From: Rhodobacteraceae bacterium UBA6796
Lineage (GTDB): Bacteria > Pseudomonadota > Alphaproteobacteria > Rhodobacterales > Rhodobacteraceae
Direction of reading: 5' to 3'
Length of the DNA: 64,000 nt
Assembly: GCA_002452815.1 (NCBI GenBank)
Contig: DKFM01000020.1
Span: 124,001 to 188,000 of the forward strand
Positions 38,966-47,059 of the stretch are shown piece after piece. Position numbers and translations under genes: made by a program. The notes under the pieces were generated by a model that was not told the origin of the DNA, did not search any database, and was given only the letters and a program-made list of their open reading frames with translations. Each line of letters starts with the position of its first letter. Within the stretch, counting starts at the first letter, position 1.

Positions 38966-39967
38966 TCAGCCCTGCCGGTAGAGCCAGACCGGATGCGGCG
39001 CGGCGCGTTGGGCCGAGCGCACGCTGTCCACGCCGCTGCGCACGAAGCCGCAGCTTTCCAGCAGATGCGCCGAGGCGGGGTTGTCGGTAAAGACCTTGGC
39101 GCCGAGCCCGGACAGACCGAAGTGACGGCGCACTGCGGGGCAGAAGGCGGTGATCGCCTCGCGCATCAGGCCCTGCCCCGCGCAGTCGGGCGCAAGGAAA
39201 TAATAGATATCGGGCAGGTCACCCGCGCCCAGCCCGATGGTGCCGATCATCCGCCCGCCCCGCCGGATCGCCAGCCGCAGCGGGCGGGTGCCCGCCCAGC
39301 GGTTCTGCGCCATCATCGCCTGCGCGTCGGTCAGGCTGTAATCGGGCGGAAAGATGAACAGCATCCGGCCGATGTCCGGCGTGGTGACAAGCGCGCGGAA
39401 GGGTTCGGCATCGGCGGGCGTCAGCGGATCAAGGCGCAGGCGCGGGGTGTCGATCACGAGCGGATTGGCCATCGCCCAAGCGGCGCGGGTCAGCGCCATG
39501 TCGACATGCTCCACCTCGGCCCCCAGCGCGCGGGACGGCACCCGTCCCTGCCCGACCGGCACGAAGCCCAGCTTGCCCAGCACATTGGCCGAAGCCGCAT
39601 TCCCCGTCAGATAGCCCGAGATCACATCGCCCGCCTGCGGGTCTGCAAAATGCGCGGCCAGAACCGCGCGCGCGGCCTCGGTCGCCACGCCCTGCCCCTG
39701 TGCGTCAGGCACCAGCCAATAACCGAAATGCGGATCGAGCGCGATCATCCCGGCAAAGGTGCCGTCCTGCGTGATCGCCCAGCGGCGCCCGGGGGCGTGC
39801 AACGGCAGGAAGCCGTCGAAATCGGCCGGGCTGTAGGGATAGGGGACGGCAGGCAGCCAGCGCGTGATCGCCAGATCGTTCATCGCGGCAACACAGGCCG
39901 CACGATCCGCTTCCACCAGCGGCCGCAGCACCAGCCGCGCCGTTTCAAGAAAGGCGCGGCCGGTCAT
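38966..39967 (-). CDS. Tandem two-domain GNAT acetyltransferase
   Basis: 333 aa with two GNAT units in one chain. Unit 1 (about 1-160) begins TARLVLRPLVEAD and has an acetyl-CoA loop DAQGQGVATEAARA. Unit 2 (about 170-333) begins DTPRLRLDPLTPAD and has the loop PDCAGQGLMREAI. This RimJ/RimL-like pattern suggests N-acetylation of protein N-termini or small molecules; no substrate is known. It is 4 bases downstream of another GNAT gene and upstream of obgE. The whole block sits between rpmA and obgE on the minus strand. Confidence 0.85.
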   Translation of the reverse strand: MTGRAFLETARLVLRPLVEADRAACVAAMNDLAITRWLPAVPYPYSPADFDGFLPLHAPGRRWAITQDGTFAGMIALDPHFGYWLVPDAQGQGVATEAARAVLAAHFADPQAGDVISGYLTGNAASANVLGKLGFVPVGQGRVPSRALGAEVEHVDMALTRAAWAMANPLVIDTPRLRLDPLTPADAEPFRALVTTPDIGRMLFIFPPDYSLTDAQAMMAQNRWAGTRPLRLAIRRGGRMIGTIGLGAGDLPDIYYFLAPDCAGQGLMREAITAFCPAVRRHFGLSGLGAKVFTDNPASAHLLESCGFVRSGVDSVRSAQRAAPHPVWLYRQG

Positions 39968-39971
39968 CGGG

Positions 39972-40511
39972 TTACACCATCTTCTTCAGATAGGTCCAGG
40001 TCGGCACCCGCGCCCCGCGCGCGACCGACCAGCTTTCGGCATCGCCCAGATATTCGAAACCCGCATTGGTCAGCACCCGGGCCGAGCCCTGGCTGTCCTG
40101 GAAGACCTCGGCAAAGAGGGTGCGCGATTTATGCGGATTGGCCGCGACAAGGGCCGCGACCGCCTCGGAGGCGAAGCCGGTGTTCCAGAAGCCCGGGCCG
40201 ACCCAGAAGCCGACCTCGGACTGATCGGGTTCGATCCGGGTCAGCGAGACCACACCCAGCACCTCGGCCAGGCCATGATCCGACCCATCGAGCGCCCAGA
40301 CATCTTCACTGCGGTTTTCGGCCATCGCACGGGCGACATATGCCTCGGCCGCGCCCGGGGGCAGCGGATGCGGGATCGCGCGGGTGCCGGTCGCAACCCG
40401 TTTGTCGCCGGTATACATGGCGATCAGCCCGGCATCGGATTTGCGCAGCGGGCGCAGAATGAAACGGTCCGCTGCGATGACGGGTTGGGTGGCGATGATT
40501 TCCTGAAGCAT
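39972..40511 (-). CDS. GNAT family acetyltransferase
   Basis: 179 aa. RimJ/RimL-like GNAT: it opens with ADRFILRPLRKSDAGLIAMYTGD and has VGFWVGPGFWNTGFASEAV for acetyl-CoA binding, then SQGSARVLTNAGFEYLG. The stop is 4 bases upstream of the tandem GNAT start, so the two are co-transcribed. The substrate is unknown; proximity to ribosomal protein genes fits protein N-terminal acetylation but does not prove it. Confidence 0.87.
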   Translation of the reverse strand: MLQEIIATQPVIAADRFILRPLRKSDAGLIAMYTGDKRVATGTRAIPHPLPPGAAEAYVARAMAENRSEDVWALDGSDHGLAEVLGVVSLTRIEPDQSEVGFWVGPGFWNTGFASEAVAALVAANPHKSRTLFAEVFQDSQGSARVLTNAGFEYLGDAESWSVARGARVPTWTYLKKMV

Positions 40512-40646
40512 GGCGCTCCTCCTCGAAACGCTGGCCTTCCGGCCATACCTGTAAATTAGGGCAGGCAGATGACTGCTTTAACCCTGACCCCTTGAAAAAT
40601 CGTTGTCTCTGTGACGGTCCGCCTCCCCGCGGGCCCGAAAAGAGAA

Positions 40647-40675
40647 GGGGGACCGGCGGTGTCGCCGATCCCCCC
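40647..40675 (-). terminator. Terminator of rplU-rpmA
   Basis: GGGGGAxCGGCG-type stem (one mismatch) with a short loop, followed on the minus strand by CTTCTCTTTTC. It lies about 25 bases past the rpmA stop and upstream of the GNAT genes. Confidence 0.75.
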
Positions 40676-40700
40676 ATATGTCATTCGGGTCTGGTCCGGC

Positions 40701-40970
40701 TTATTCGGCCGCCTCCGCAACCGGGAGGACCGAAATGAAGGTGCGCCCCTTGAGGCCCTTCTTGAAGGTAACCTTGCCATCGACGACGGCGAAGATGGTG
40801 TGGTCACGGCCCATCATCACGCCTTCGCCCGGGTACCAGGTGGTCCCGCGCTGACGCACGATGATGTTGCCGGGGGCCGCAGCCTGACCGCCATAGAGTT
40901 TCACGCCAAGACGACGACCAGCCGAGTCGCGGCCGTTACGCGAAGAACCGCCTGCTTTTTTGTGTGCCAT
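40701..40970 (-). CDS. rpmA: 50S ribosomal protein L27
   Basis: 89 aa, standard length. Begins [20 protein letters not shown] and has [11 protein letters not shown], both typical of bL27. The N-terminus reaches the peptidyl-transferase centre. The gene starts 6 bases after the rplU stop, in the usual rplU-rpmA order. Confidence 0.98.
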   Translation of the reverse strand: MAHKKAGGSSRNGRDSAGRRLGVKLYGGQAAAPGNIIVRQRGTTWYPGEGVMMGRDHTIFAVVDGKVTFKKGLKGRTFISVLPVAEAAE

Positions 40971-40976
40971 GAGGGA

Positions 40977-41375
40977 TTACTCCTGAGCTGCGGTGGCGTT
41001 GTGGGCCACGCGACGCGCCGAGGCGGTGCCAACGGCTTCCTTGACGCCCGAAGCGGCCGCGCCCGAGGCGAGAACCTCGGTCACGCGCACCAGCGTCAGC
41101 TTTTGACGGTGGCCACGGGTCCGCTGCGACGAATGTTTCCGGCGACGCTTGTGATAGGTGATGACCTTGTCGGCCTTGATGTTGTCGATGACCTCGGCCA
41201 CCACGGCGGCGCCTTCAACCAGCGGCGCGCCGACGGTGAGCTTGTCGCCGCCAACCATCAGAATTTCATTGAACTGGACTTTGTCGCCAGCAACAGCAGC
41301 AATCAGTTCGACGCGCAGCACATCGCCCGCCTGAACCTTGTATTGCTTGCCGCCCGTTTTGAGGACCGCGAACAT
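40977..41375 (-). CDS. rplU: 50S ribosomal protein L21
   Basis: 132 aa from ATG 41375. The first ~103 residues match bL21 (MFAVLKTGGKQYKVQAGD, KRRRKHSSQRTRGHRQ). A C-terminal extension of about 29 residues, Ala-rich (VLASGAAASGVKEAVG), goes beyond the E. coli length, as in other alphaproteobacteria. It binds 23S rRNA. First gene of the rplU-rpmA pair. A small GC hairpin at 41448-41463 lies in its leader region. Confidence 0.97.
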   Translation of the reverse strand: MFAVLKTGGKQYKVQAGDVLRVELIAAVAGDKVQFNEILMVGGDKLTVGAPLVEGAAVVAEVIDNIKADKVITYHKRRRKHSSQRTRGHRQKLTLVRVTEVLASGAAASGVKEAVGTASARRVAHNATAAQE

Positions 41376-41447
41376 GCGTCTTTCCTTCGTGTCAGCCGCG
41401 CCCTGTGGCCCCATCTGGGTTGCCGGGTTTCCCCGCCTCGGACAGCG

Positions 41448-41463
41448 CGCCCCGTGCGGGGCG
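41448..41463 (-). other. Hairpin in the rplU upstream region
   Basis: CGCCCC-GTGC-GGGGCG forms a perfect 6-bp stem 73 bases upstream of rplU. It is followed (41464-41480) by a GCAAAAATATCC stretch that resembles part of the intergenic repeats. It could be a leader structure or a degraded repeat. Confidence 0.3.
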
Positions 41464-41627
41464 AGATTGCAAAAATATCCTGGCCGGAAGTGAGACTCCC
41501 CGCCAAGTTCGCGGCTTATGAGGGATTGGCGGGCCTGTGTCAAGCATCTTGCCCCGCCCCGGCGGAGGATTTCATCGGTGCGCGCGGGGCGCGTTCGGCC
41601 CTGCCCCGCCCGCGCCCGGGGCGCCGG

Positions 41628-42737
41628 TCAGGCTCCCCAGCGGTCCAGCGCCTCGGCCGACGTGATCCGGGTCAGGGTCGATCCTGCCCCGATCGCCCCC
41701 GGCGTGGCCGAGAGTTTCGGGGCGGGCGCAGGCTGCATCATGCCTTCGTGGCGCAGATGGGTACCACGCGCGACGTTATGCGGATGCGCGGCGGCCTCGG
41801 CCATGCTCAGCACCGGGGTCGCACAGGCATCGGTCCCATCGAAGATGGCGGCCCACTCGTCACGCGTCTTTTCGGCGAACCGCGCAGCCAGGGTGGCGCG
41901 CAGCGCGGGCCAGTTGGCGCGGTCCGCGCGGTCGGGCAAGGAGCCGGGGGCGAACCCCATCAGGCGCTGAAACTCGGCCCAGAATTTCGGTTCGAGCGGA
42001 CCGATCGCCATATGGCCGCCACAGGCGCAGGCATAGGTGCCATACCACGGCACCCCGCCGTCGATCAGATTGCCGCCGCGCGGGGCGGACCACAGCCCCT
42101 GCTCGGCCATGCCCTGGATCATCCCCATCAGATGCGCCACGCCATCGGTAATCGCCGCATCCACCACCTGCCCCTGCCCCGTCGCGCGCGCATGAAACAG
42201 CGCTGCCATCATCCCGAAGGCCAGATACATCGCGCCGCCACCGAAATCGCCGACAAGGTTGAGCGGGATCACCGGTGTCTCGGGCGTCCCGATACTGCCG
42301 AGCGCGCCAGACAGCGCGATATAGTTGATGTCGTGGCCCGCAGTATGCGCCCAGGGGCCGCTCTGGCCCCAGCCGGTCATCCGGCCATAGACCAGTGCGG
42401 GGTTTTCCGGGAAATCGGCGGGACCGAGGCCCAGCCGCTCCATCACGCCCGGGCGCATGCCCTCGATCAGCGCATCGGCGCGGGCCACCAGCGCGCGCAG
42501 CACCGCCACATCGCCGGGCGCCTTCAGATCCAGTTCCAGCACGTCGCGGCCCCGGTCCAGCGGATCGTTGGCCATCCCCAGCACATGGTTTTCCGCGCCA
42601 CCCGACCCCGGCCGTGCAATACGGATCACCTGCGCGCCCATGTCGGCGAACAGCTGCGCGGTAAAGGGTGTGGGACCAAGGCCCGAAATCTCGACGATAC
42701 GCAGCCCGCTCAGCGGGCCGCCCTGCGGCTGATGCAT
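41628..42737 (-). CDS. CaiB/BaiF family CoA-transferase (alpha-methylacyl-CoA racemase-like)
   Basis: 369 aa from ATG 42737 (Shine-Dalgarno gggagga). Class III CoA-transferase fold. N-terminal GLRIVEISGLGPTPFTAQLFADMGAQVIRI, then LDLKAPGDVAVLRALVARADALIEGMRPGVMERLGLG, and GRMTGWGQSGP and GHDINYIALSG. The ERLGLGP and GHDINY motifs and the length of about 370 aa match alpha-methylacyl-CoA racemases, which act on branched-chain fatty acyl-CoAs; formyl/succinyl-type transferases are the alternative. It is downstream of uup on the same strand but separated by a repeat element. Confidence 0.9.
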   Translation of the reverse strand: MHQPQGGPLSGLRIVEISGLGPTPFTAQLFADMGAQVIRIARPGSGGAENHVLGMANDPLDRGRDVLELDLKAPGDVAVLRALVARADALIEGMRPGVMERLGLGPADFPENPALVYGRMTGWGQSGPWAHTAGHDINYIALSGALGSIGTPETPVIPLNLVGDFGGGAMYLAFGMMAALFHARATGQGQVVDAAITDGVAHLMGMIQGMAEQGLWSAPRGGNLIDGGVPWYGTYACACGGHMAIGPLEPKFWAEFQRLMGFAPGSLPDRADRANWPALRATLAARFAEKTRDEWAAIFDGTDACATPVLSMAEAAAHPHNVARGTHLRHEGMMQPAPAPKLSATPGAIGAGSTLTRITSAEALDRWGA

Positions 42738-42752
42738 GAATTCCTCCCATAG

Positions 42753-42865
42753 CCGGGGGTTTTGCACCCCCGGACCCCCGCAGGATATTTGGACCAAGGT
42801 GAAAGGGTAAAGTCGGCGCGGCAGTTACGCAGCGTCACTTTCTTCTTGGCAAAAATACTCCCGCC
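42753..42865. repeat. Intergenic repeat copy G (after uup)
   Basis: Hairpin CCGGGGGT-TTTGC-ACCCCCGG (42753-42773), then ACCCCCGCAGGATATTTGGA and CCAAGGTGAAAG, then an inverted block CACTTTCTTCTTGGCAAAAATACTCCC (42836-42862). The last block shares 21 bases with 56397-56417. It lies between the uup stop and the CoA-transferase start. Confidence 0.8.
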
Positions 42866-42889
42866 GGAGGCGCAGGCCGGTGCAGGCGC

Positions 42890-44716
42890 TCAGCCCGCCG
42901 CCTTTTCTTCCAGCGTCAGCCATTCCTCTTCGGCCCGCGCGAGGGTGTCCTGCCGTTCGACAAGCATGGCGGTGGCTTTCTGGAATTTCACCGGCTCGCG
43001 GGTGAACAGGTCCGGGTCGGCCAGAAGTTCGGTCAGTTTGCCGATCTCGAATTCCAGCTTCTCGATGATCCCCGGCAGCGCGTCGAGCCGGTGCTTTTCG
43101 GTGAAGCTGAGACCCGATTTCTTCGGGAATTCTTTCGGGGGTTCGGGCGCGGGCTCCGGCTTTTTCGGGGCGGGCTTGTCGACGGGTTTTGCAACCTCGG
43201 CCGCACTCAGCGCGCGCTGCGCCTGATAATCGCTCCAGCCGCCGGCATAGACCGTCGCGCGCCCGTCGCCTTCCATCGCGATGGTGGTCGTGGCCACACG
43301 GTCGATGAAATCGCGATCGTGGCTGACCAGCAGAACGGTGCCGTCATACTCGCCCAGAATATCCTGCAACAGATCCAGCGTTTCGACATCCAGATCGTTG
43401 GTCGGCTCGTCCAGAATCAGCAGGTTCGAGGGCTTGGCCATGATCCGTGCCAGCAAGAGCCGCGCGCGCTCGCCGCCGGAAAGCGAGCCGATCGGCGCGC
43501 GGGCCTGCGCCTCGTCGAATAGGAAATCCTTGAGATAGGCCACAACGTGCTTGGGCTGGCCGCGCACCATCACCTGATCGGAGCGCCCCGAGACCCGCAT
43601 GTCGGGATCGTTCACCAGCCCGTCCCACAGCGTCATGTTGAAATCGAGCGTGGCGCGGGCCTGATCGAAGACCGCCATTTCCAGATTGGTGCCAAGCTTG
43701 ACCGTGCCCGCATCGGGGGCGATCTCGCCGGTCAGCATTTTCAGCAACGTGGTCTTGCCCACGCCATTGGGGCCGACAAAGGCCACCCGGTCGCCGCGCA
43801 GCACGCGCAGATCGAAATTCGACACGATCACCTTGTCGCCAAAGCGTTTTTCCAGCCCGGTGGCCTCGATCACCCGTTTGCCCGAGGTGGTGCCGCTGTC
43901 CAGTTCCATAGCGGCGGTGCCCTGCCGGCGGATCTGGCCAGCACGTTCGGCGCGCAGCGCCTGCAGCGCGCGCACCCGGCCCTGGTTGCGCTTGCGCCGC
44001 GCCGAAATCCCCTCGACCGCCCATTTCGCCTCGGCCTTGATCTTGCGGTCGAGTTTGTGGCGGGCCTCGTCTTCTTCGGCCCAGACCTGTTCGCGCCAGT
44101 CCTCGAATCCCTCGAACCCGCGCTCCAGCCGCCGCACCTGGCCGCGGTCGATCCAGAGCGTCGCGCGGGTCAGATGCCGCAAAAACGCGCGGTCGTGCGA
44201 GATCAGCACATAGGCGGTGCGGGTGTCGCGCAGTTCCTGTTCCAGCCAGCCGATCGCCTGAATGTCCAGATGGTTGGTCGGCTCGTCCAGCAGCATCAGT
44301 TCGGGCGCCTCTGCCAGCAGTTTCGCCAGCGCCGCGCGCCGCCGTTCGCCGCCCGAAGCGGTGGCCACCGGCGCATCGGGGCGGAACTTGAGGCCTTCGG
44401 CCACCATCTCGACGCGGTATTTCTCATCCTCGGCCAGGGCCGAGGCGGCAAAATCGCCCAGCGTTTCAAAGGCCGACAGATCGGGTTCCTGCTCCATATA
44501 GCCCACGCGCGTGCCGCTCGGCACGATGCGGGTGCCGCGGTCGGGCTCGATCAGCCCGGCCATCACCTTCATCAGGGTGGATTTGCCCGAACCATTGCGC
44601 CCGACCAACGCCACCCGGTCGCCCGGCTGAACGTTCAGATCGAGCCCGTCGAACAGGGGCGTGCCCCCGAAGGTGAGGGAGATGTCGGAAAGCTGAAGAA
44701 GGGGTGCGCGTGCCAT
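42890..44716 (-). CDS. uup: ABC-F family ATPase (Uup-like)
   Basis: 608 aa from ATG 44716. Two ABC cassettes with no membrane domain: Walker A GRNGSGKSTLM and GPNGVGKTTLL, signature motifs ASGGERRR and LSGGERARLLL, and Walker B LMLLDEPTNH and LLILDEPTND. A P-site-type linker lies between the cassettes, and a C-terminal coiled coil (about 545-608) follows a Pro/Lys-rich hinge. This is the Uup architecture; Uup proteins act on ribosomes and on branched DNA intermediates. The next gene upstream is a single-domain receiver on the same strand, 57 bases away. Confidence 0.93.
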   Translation of the reverse strand: MARAPLLQLSDISLTFGGTPLFDGLDLNVQPGDRVALVGRNGSGKSTLMKVMAGLIEPDRGTRIVPSGTRVGYMEQEPDLSAFETLGDFAASALAEDEKYRVEMVAEGLKFRPDAPVATASGGERRRAALAKLLAEAPELMLLDEPTNHLDIQAIGWLEQELRDTRTAYVLISHDRAFLRHLTRATLWIDRGQVRRLERGFEGFEDWREQVWAEEDEARHKLDRKIKAEAKWAVEGISARRKRNQGRVRALQALRAERAGQIRRQGTAAMELDSGTTSGKRVIEATGLEKRFGDKVIVSNFDLRVLRGDRVAFVGPNGVGKTTLLKMLTGEIAPDAGTVKLGTNLEMAVFDQARATLDFNMTLWDGLVNDPDMRVSGRSDQVMVRGQPKHVVAYLKDFLFDEAQARAPIGSLSGGERARLLLARIMAKPSNLLILDEPTNDLDVETLDLLQDILGEYDGTVLLVSHDRDFIDRVATTTIAMEGDGRATVYAGGWSDYQAQRALSAAEVAKPVDKPAPKKPEPAPEPPKEFPKKSGLSFTEKHRLDALPGIIEKLEFEIGKLTELLADPDLFTREPVKFQKATAMLVERQDTLARAEEEWLTLEEKAAG

Positions 44717-44773
44717 GCCTTCCGCTAGCGGGGCCGCGCGCAAAGGTCAACCGGGCGCAGTCATGCGCGCGGA

Positions 44774-45160
44774 TCAGCCCGCGACGCGCGCCCAGATCTC
44801 TTTGACCTGCTCGGGCAGCGCCATCGGGTCGAAGGGTTTCAAGATGACCTCGGCCGCACCCAGTTCCCGCAACCGGTCGAAATCGGCGCGCGAGGCCTTT
44901 GCGGTCAGGAAGATGATCGGGACGGTCGCGAAACTGTCGATCTGACGCAGGCGGGAATAGGTTTCCTCGCCATCCATCCCCGGCATCATCACATCCAGCA
45001 ACACCATGTCGGGCTTTAGCGTCGGCGCCTGCTCGATGACCTTGGGACCGCTTTCGAATTGCATGACCTCGAAGCCACCCACAAGTTCCAGCGACATCCG
45101 GGCAATCTGCCGGATGTCCGGGTCGTCTTCGACATGCACGATAGTATGGAGTTCTTTCAT
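44774..45160 (-). CDS. Stand-alone receiver-domain response regulator
   Basis: 128 aa. A single REC domain: VHVEDDPDIR (acid pocket), phospho-acceptor D56 in VLLDVMMPGMDG, T86 in FLTAKAS, K108 in ILKPFDP. There is no output domain, so it works as a phosphate shuttle or sink, or by binding a partner. It faces away from the receiver/GGDEF-like gene at 45423 across a 262-base region. Within 6.6 kb there are two histidine kinases and an Hpt protein, so it is likely part of the same relay. Start at ATG 45160 removes a non-family leader. Confidence 0.9.
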   Translation of the reverse strand: MKELHTIVHVEDDPDIRQIARMSLELVGGFEVMQFESGPKVIEQAPTLKPDMVLLDVMMPGMDGEETYSRLRQIDSFATVPIIFLTAKASRADFDRLRELGAAEVILKPFDPMALPEQVKEIWARVAG

Positions 45161-45285
45161 GCACGCATGTGGCGACAAAAACCGCAAAAACGCAATTTGT
45201 TTTCTGCGGTTTTGGCGTATAATCGCGATTGTGCCCGCCGGGCAACGCGGCGGGCAGGCTATGCTCTTGACAGGCGTCTCAGGTA

Positions 45286-45300
45286 TTAACCTTTCCCTAA
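45286..45300. promoter_or_regulatory. CtrA-like sequence between two response-regulator genes
   Basis: TTAA-CCTTTCC-CTAA is within one base of the CtrA full site TTAA-N7-TTAA, and the first half has the favoured TTAACC. It lies in the divergent promoter region of the two response-regulator genes. A short motif such as this occurs by chance, so the call is tentative. Confidence 0.4.
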
Positions 45301-45422
45301 TCACGCCTTAAATTCGCCCTATTCTCAAACGATTGTGACCCCAAGGTTGAGCTGTAGGAAGGCACTCTCATCCGAAGCGAAATTGCGTTCGAGTGTTTGG
45401 GTTTCACGAAGTCTGGAGATGG

Positions 45423-46406
45423 ATGATGACTCTTCTTGTGGTTGACGATGACCCGATCATCCTGCGCCTGATGGAAGGCGTTCTTGCGTCTTTGGGCTAT
45501 AGCGATGTGCATTTCGCACTGAACGCCGACGAGGCGATGGAGCTGATCGAACGCAAGGATCTGTCTTTCTCGACCATCTATCTCGACATCCTGATGCCGG
45601 GCATGGACGGGATCGAGCTGTGCCGCCATATCCGCGAGATTCCGCAATACCGCCGCGTGCCGATCACGATGCTGACCTCGGTGACGGAAAAGGCCTCGAT
45701 CGACGCCTCTTTCATTGCGGGCGCCACCGATTACATCAACAAACCGATCGACGTCATCGAACTGGGCGCGCGGCTGCGCGTTTCGCAGATGCTCTACAAC
45801 GAGCAGAAACTCGCGGACGAGACGCGCAATCTGGCCGAGGTGCTGCGCACCGAACTGGATGCAAGCGCCGCGAGCCGGGTTCCGGCCTTTGATCTGGGCG
45901 ACCCGATCACGATCTACGACGTGCCGCGCGTCATCAATGCGCTGGCGATGGAGAACTACCTGCACCGGCTGAGCCGCGGGCGGCGCTTCATGCTGGGCGC
46001 CATCGGCTTTCAGATCCGCAAGGTCGAAAGCCTCTATGCGCGCTCCACCCCCGCCGAATTCCAGAGCATCCTGACCGATGTCGCCGAAGCGATCTTCGAG
46101 AACCTTCGGTCGCATGACGCGATGATTTCCTATTACGGCAACGGCAGCTTCGTGGCGATCGTGCCGCGGGTCAGCCGTATTTCGCAGGAAGACCTGGAAA
46201 TCGCGCTGAGCGCGACACTGGCCGATTTCGGCTTGACGGTCGAAGGCGGTCTGCCGATGAATCTGGGCCTGTCGGTCGGCGAGCTGGTGCAAAGCTCGAT
46301 GTTCGAGACCGATCCGAAGAAACTGGTCGCGCGTGCGATCGACCGGGCCAACGCGACGCAAACGTCGCGTTACGGTGTCGATCTGCTGCATTCCTCCTTC
46401 GGCTGA
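45423..46406 (+). CDS. Response regulator with degenerate GGDEF-like output domain
   Basis: 327 aa (ATG 45423; the ATG three bases later is equally possible). Residues 1-125 form a receiver with acidic pocket D8-D10, phospho-acceptor D55 (YLDILMPGMDG) and K107. A linker helix follows. Residues about 165-325 look like a GGDEF domain in layout, but the signature is GNGSF at 239-243 (YYGNGSFVAIVP in place of RYGGDEF). The metal and catalytic Asp/Glu are missing, so it should not make cyclic-di-GMP. It may bind GTP or a partner, or be a structural output. Followed after 32 bases by the Hpt gene, so co-transcribed. Confidence 0.85.
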   Translation: MMTLLVVDDDPIILRLMEGVLASLGYSDVHFALNADEAMELIERKDLSFSTIYLDILMPGMDGIELCRHIREIPQYRRVPITMLTSVTEKASIDASFIAGATDYINKPIDVIELGARLRVSQMLYNEQKLADETRNLAEVLRTELDASAASRVPAFDLGDPITIYDVPRVINALAMENYLHRLSRGRRFMLGAIGFQIRKVESLYARSTPAEFQSILTDVAEAIFENLRSHDAMISYYGNGSFVAIVPRVSRISQEDLEIALSATLADFGLTVEGGLPMNLGLSVGELVQSSMFETDPKKLVARAIDRANATQTSRYGVDLLHSSFG

Positions 46407-46438
46407 GACAAGTGGCGTGACGGTAAAGGGAGTGCGTG

Positions 46439-46798
46439 ATGGGCGAGATTGACACCCGCATGGTGATGCCCGAGGCCTTGGTGCAGGCCCTGGCCGACGT
46501 GAAGAAACAGTTCATGTCACGGCTTGTCCCTTCGATCCTGGAAATCGAGGCCCTGCAATCCGAGCTCCGCGATCCGCTCAAGGCCCCTGCCGCACTTGAA
46601 CGGCTGTCGTTCATCGTTCACAAACTGCATGGGCTGGCCATGACGGTTGGCTTTGCCGAGCTTGGCAGATGCGCTGCGGACCTTGACCTGCGACTGCGCG
46701 CGATCCTGTCGGAGCTTGAAAACAGCGCGCTGCAGGTCGGGCTGGCCGAAGCGCTGGAAGATCTGATGGATCAGATGGAAGACGCCGTCCTCGCCTGA
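46439..46798 (+). CDS. Stand-alone Hpt phosphotransfer protein
   Basis: 119 aa from ATG 46439 (aaagggag upstream); a GTG one codon before is possible. All-helical. The Hpt motif is IVHKLHGLAMTVGF with the phosphorylatable His at H61; the usual lysine of H-x-L-K-G is His here (H64). Acidic helices flank it. It would pass phosphoryl groups between a receiver of one kinase system and a second receiver. It follows the receiver/GGDEF-like gene. The 261 bases to the convergent kinase gene hold no gene; a 10-base direct repeat CCTTGCCGGT occurs at 46950 and 46966. Confidence 0.85.
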   Translation: MGEIDTRMVMPEALVQALADVKKQFMSRLVPSILEIEALQSELRDPLKAPAALERLSFIVHKLHGLAMTVGFAELGRCAADLDLRLRAILSELENSALQVGLAEALEDLMDQMEDAVLA

Positions 46799-47059
46799 CG
46801 CGGGCCGGGATACGCTTCACCACAGATCAACATATTCCCACCGTGTTTTCGCACTCTGCCGGCCGGAGCCGTGGCGCCGAAGGCGCGGCGGCCTTGTCGG
46901 CCCGCACTGTTCCCGTCACGGAAGTTTCCTGCACAAGCCCCGTCGGTGGCCTTGCCGGTCGGTCGCCTTGCCGGTGGCGGCCTCATCACGGATCTCTTTT
47001 CTTAAGGGGACGACGACCGGGGTGAGCCATCCCGGCCGGGTGCCGCCGGAAGCCCGCGC

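Noticed and set aside
46950..46975. Direct repeat CCTTGCCGGT x2, possibly a small tandem array.
   Set aside because: Only two copies, 16 bases apart, without conserved spacers; not a CRISPR or an iteron set.
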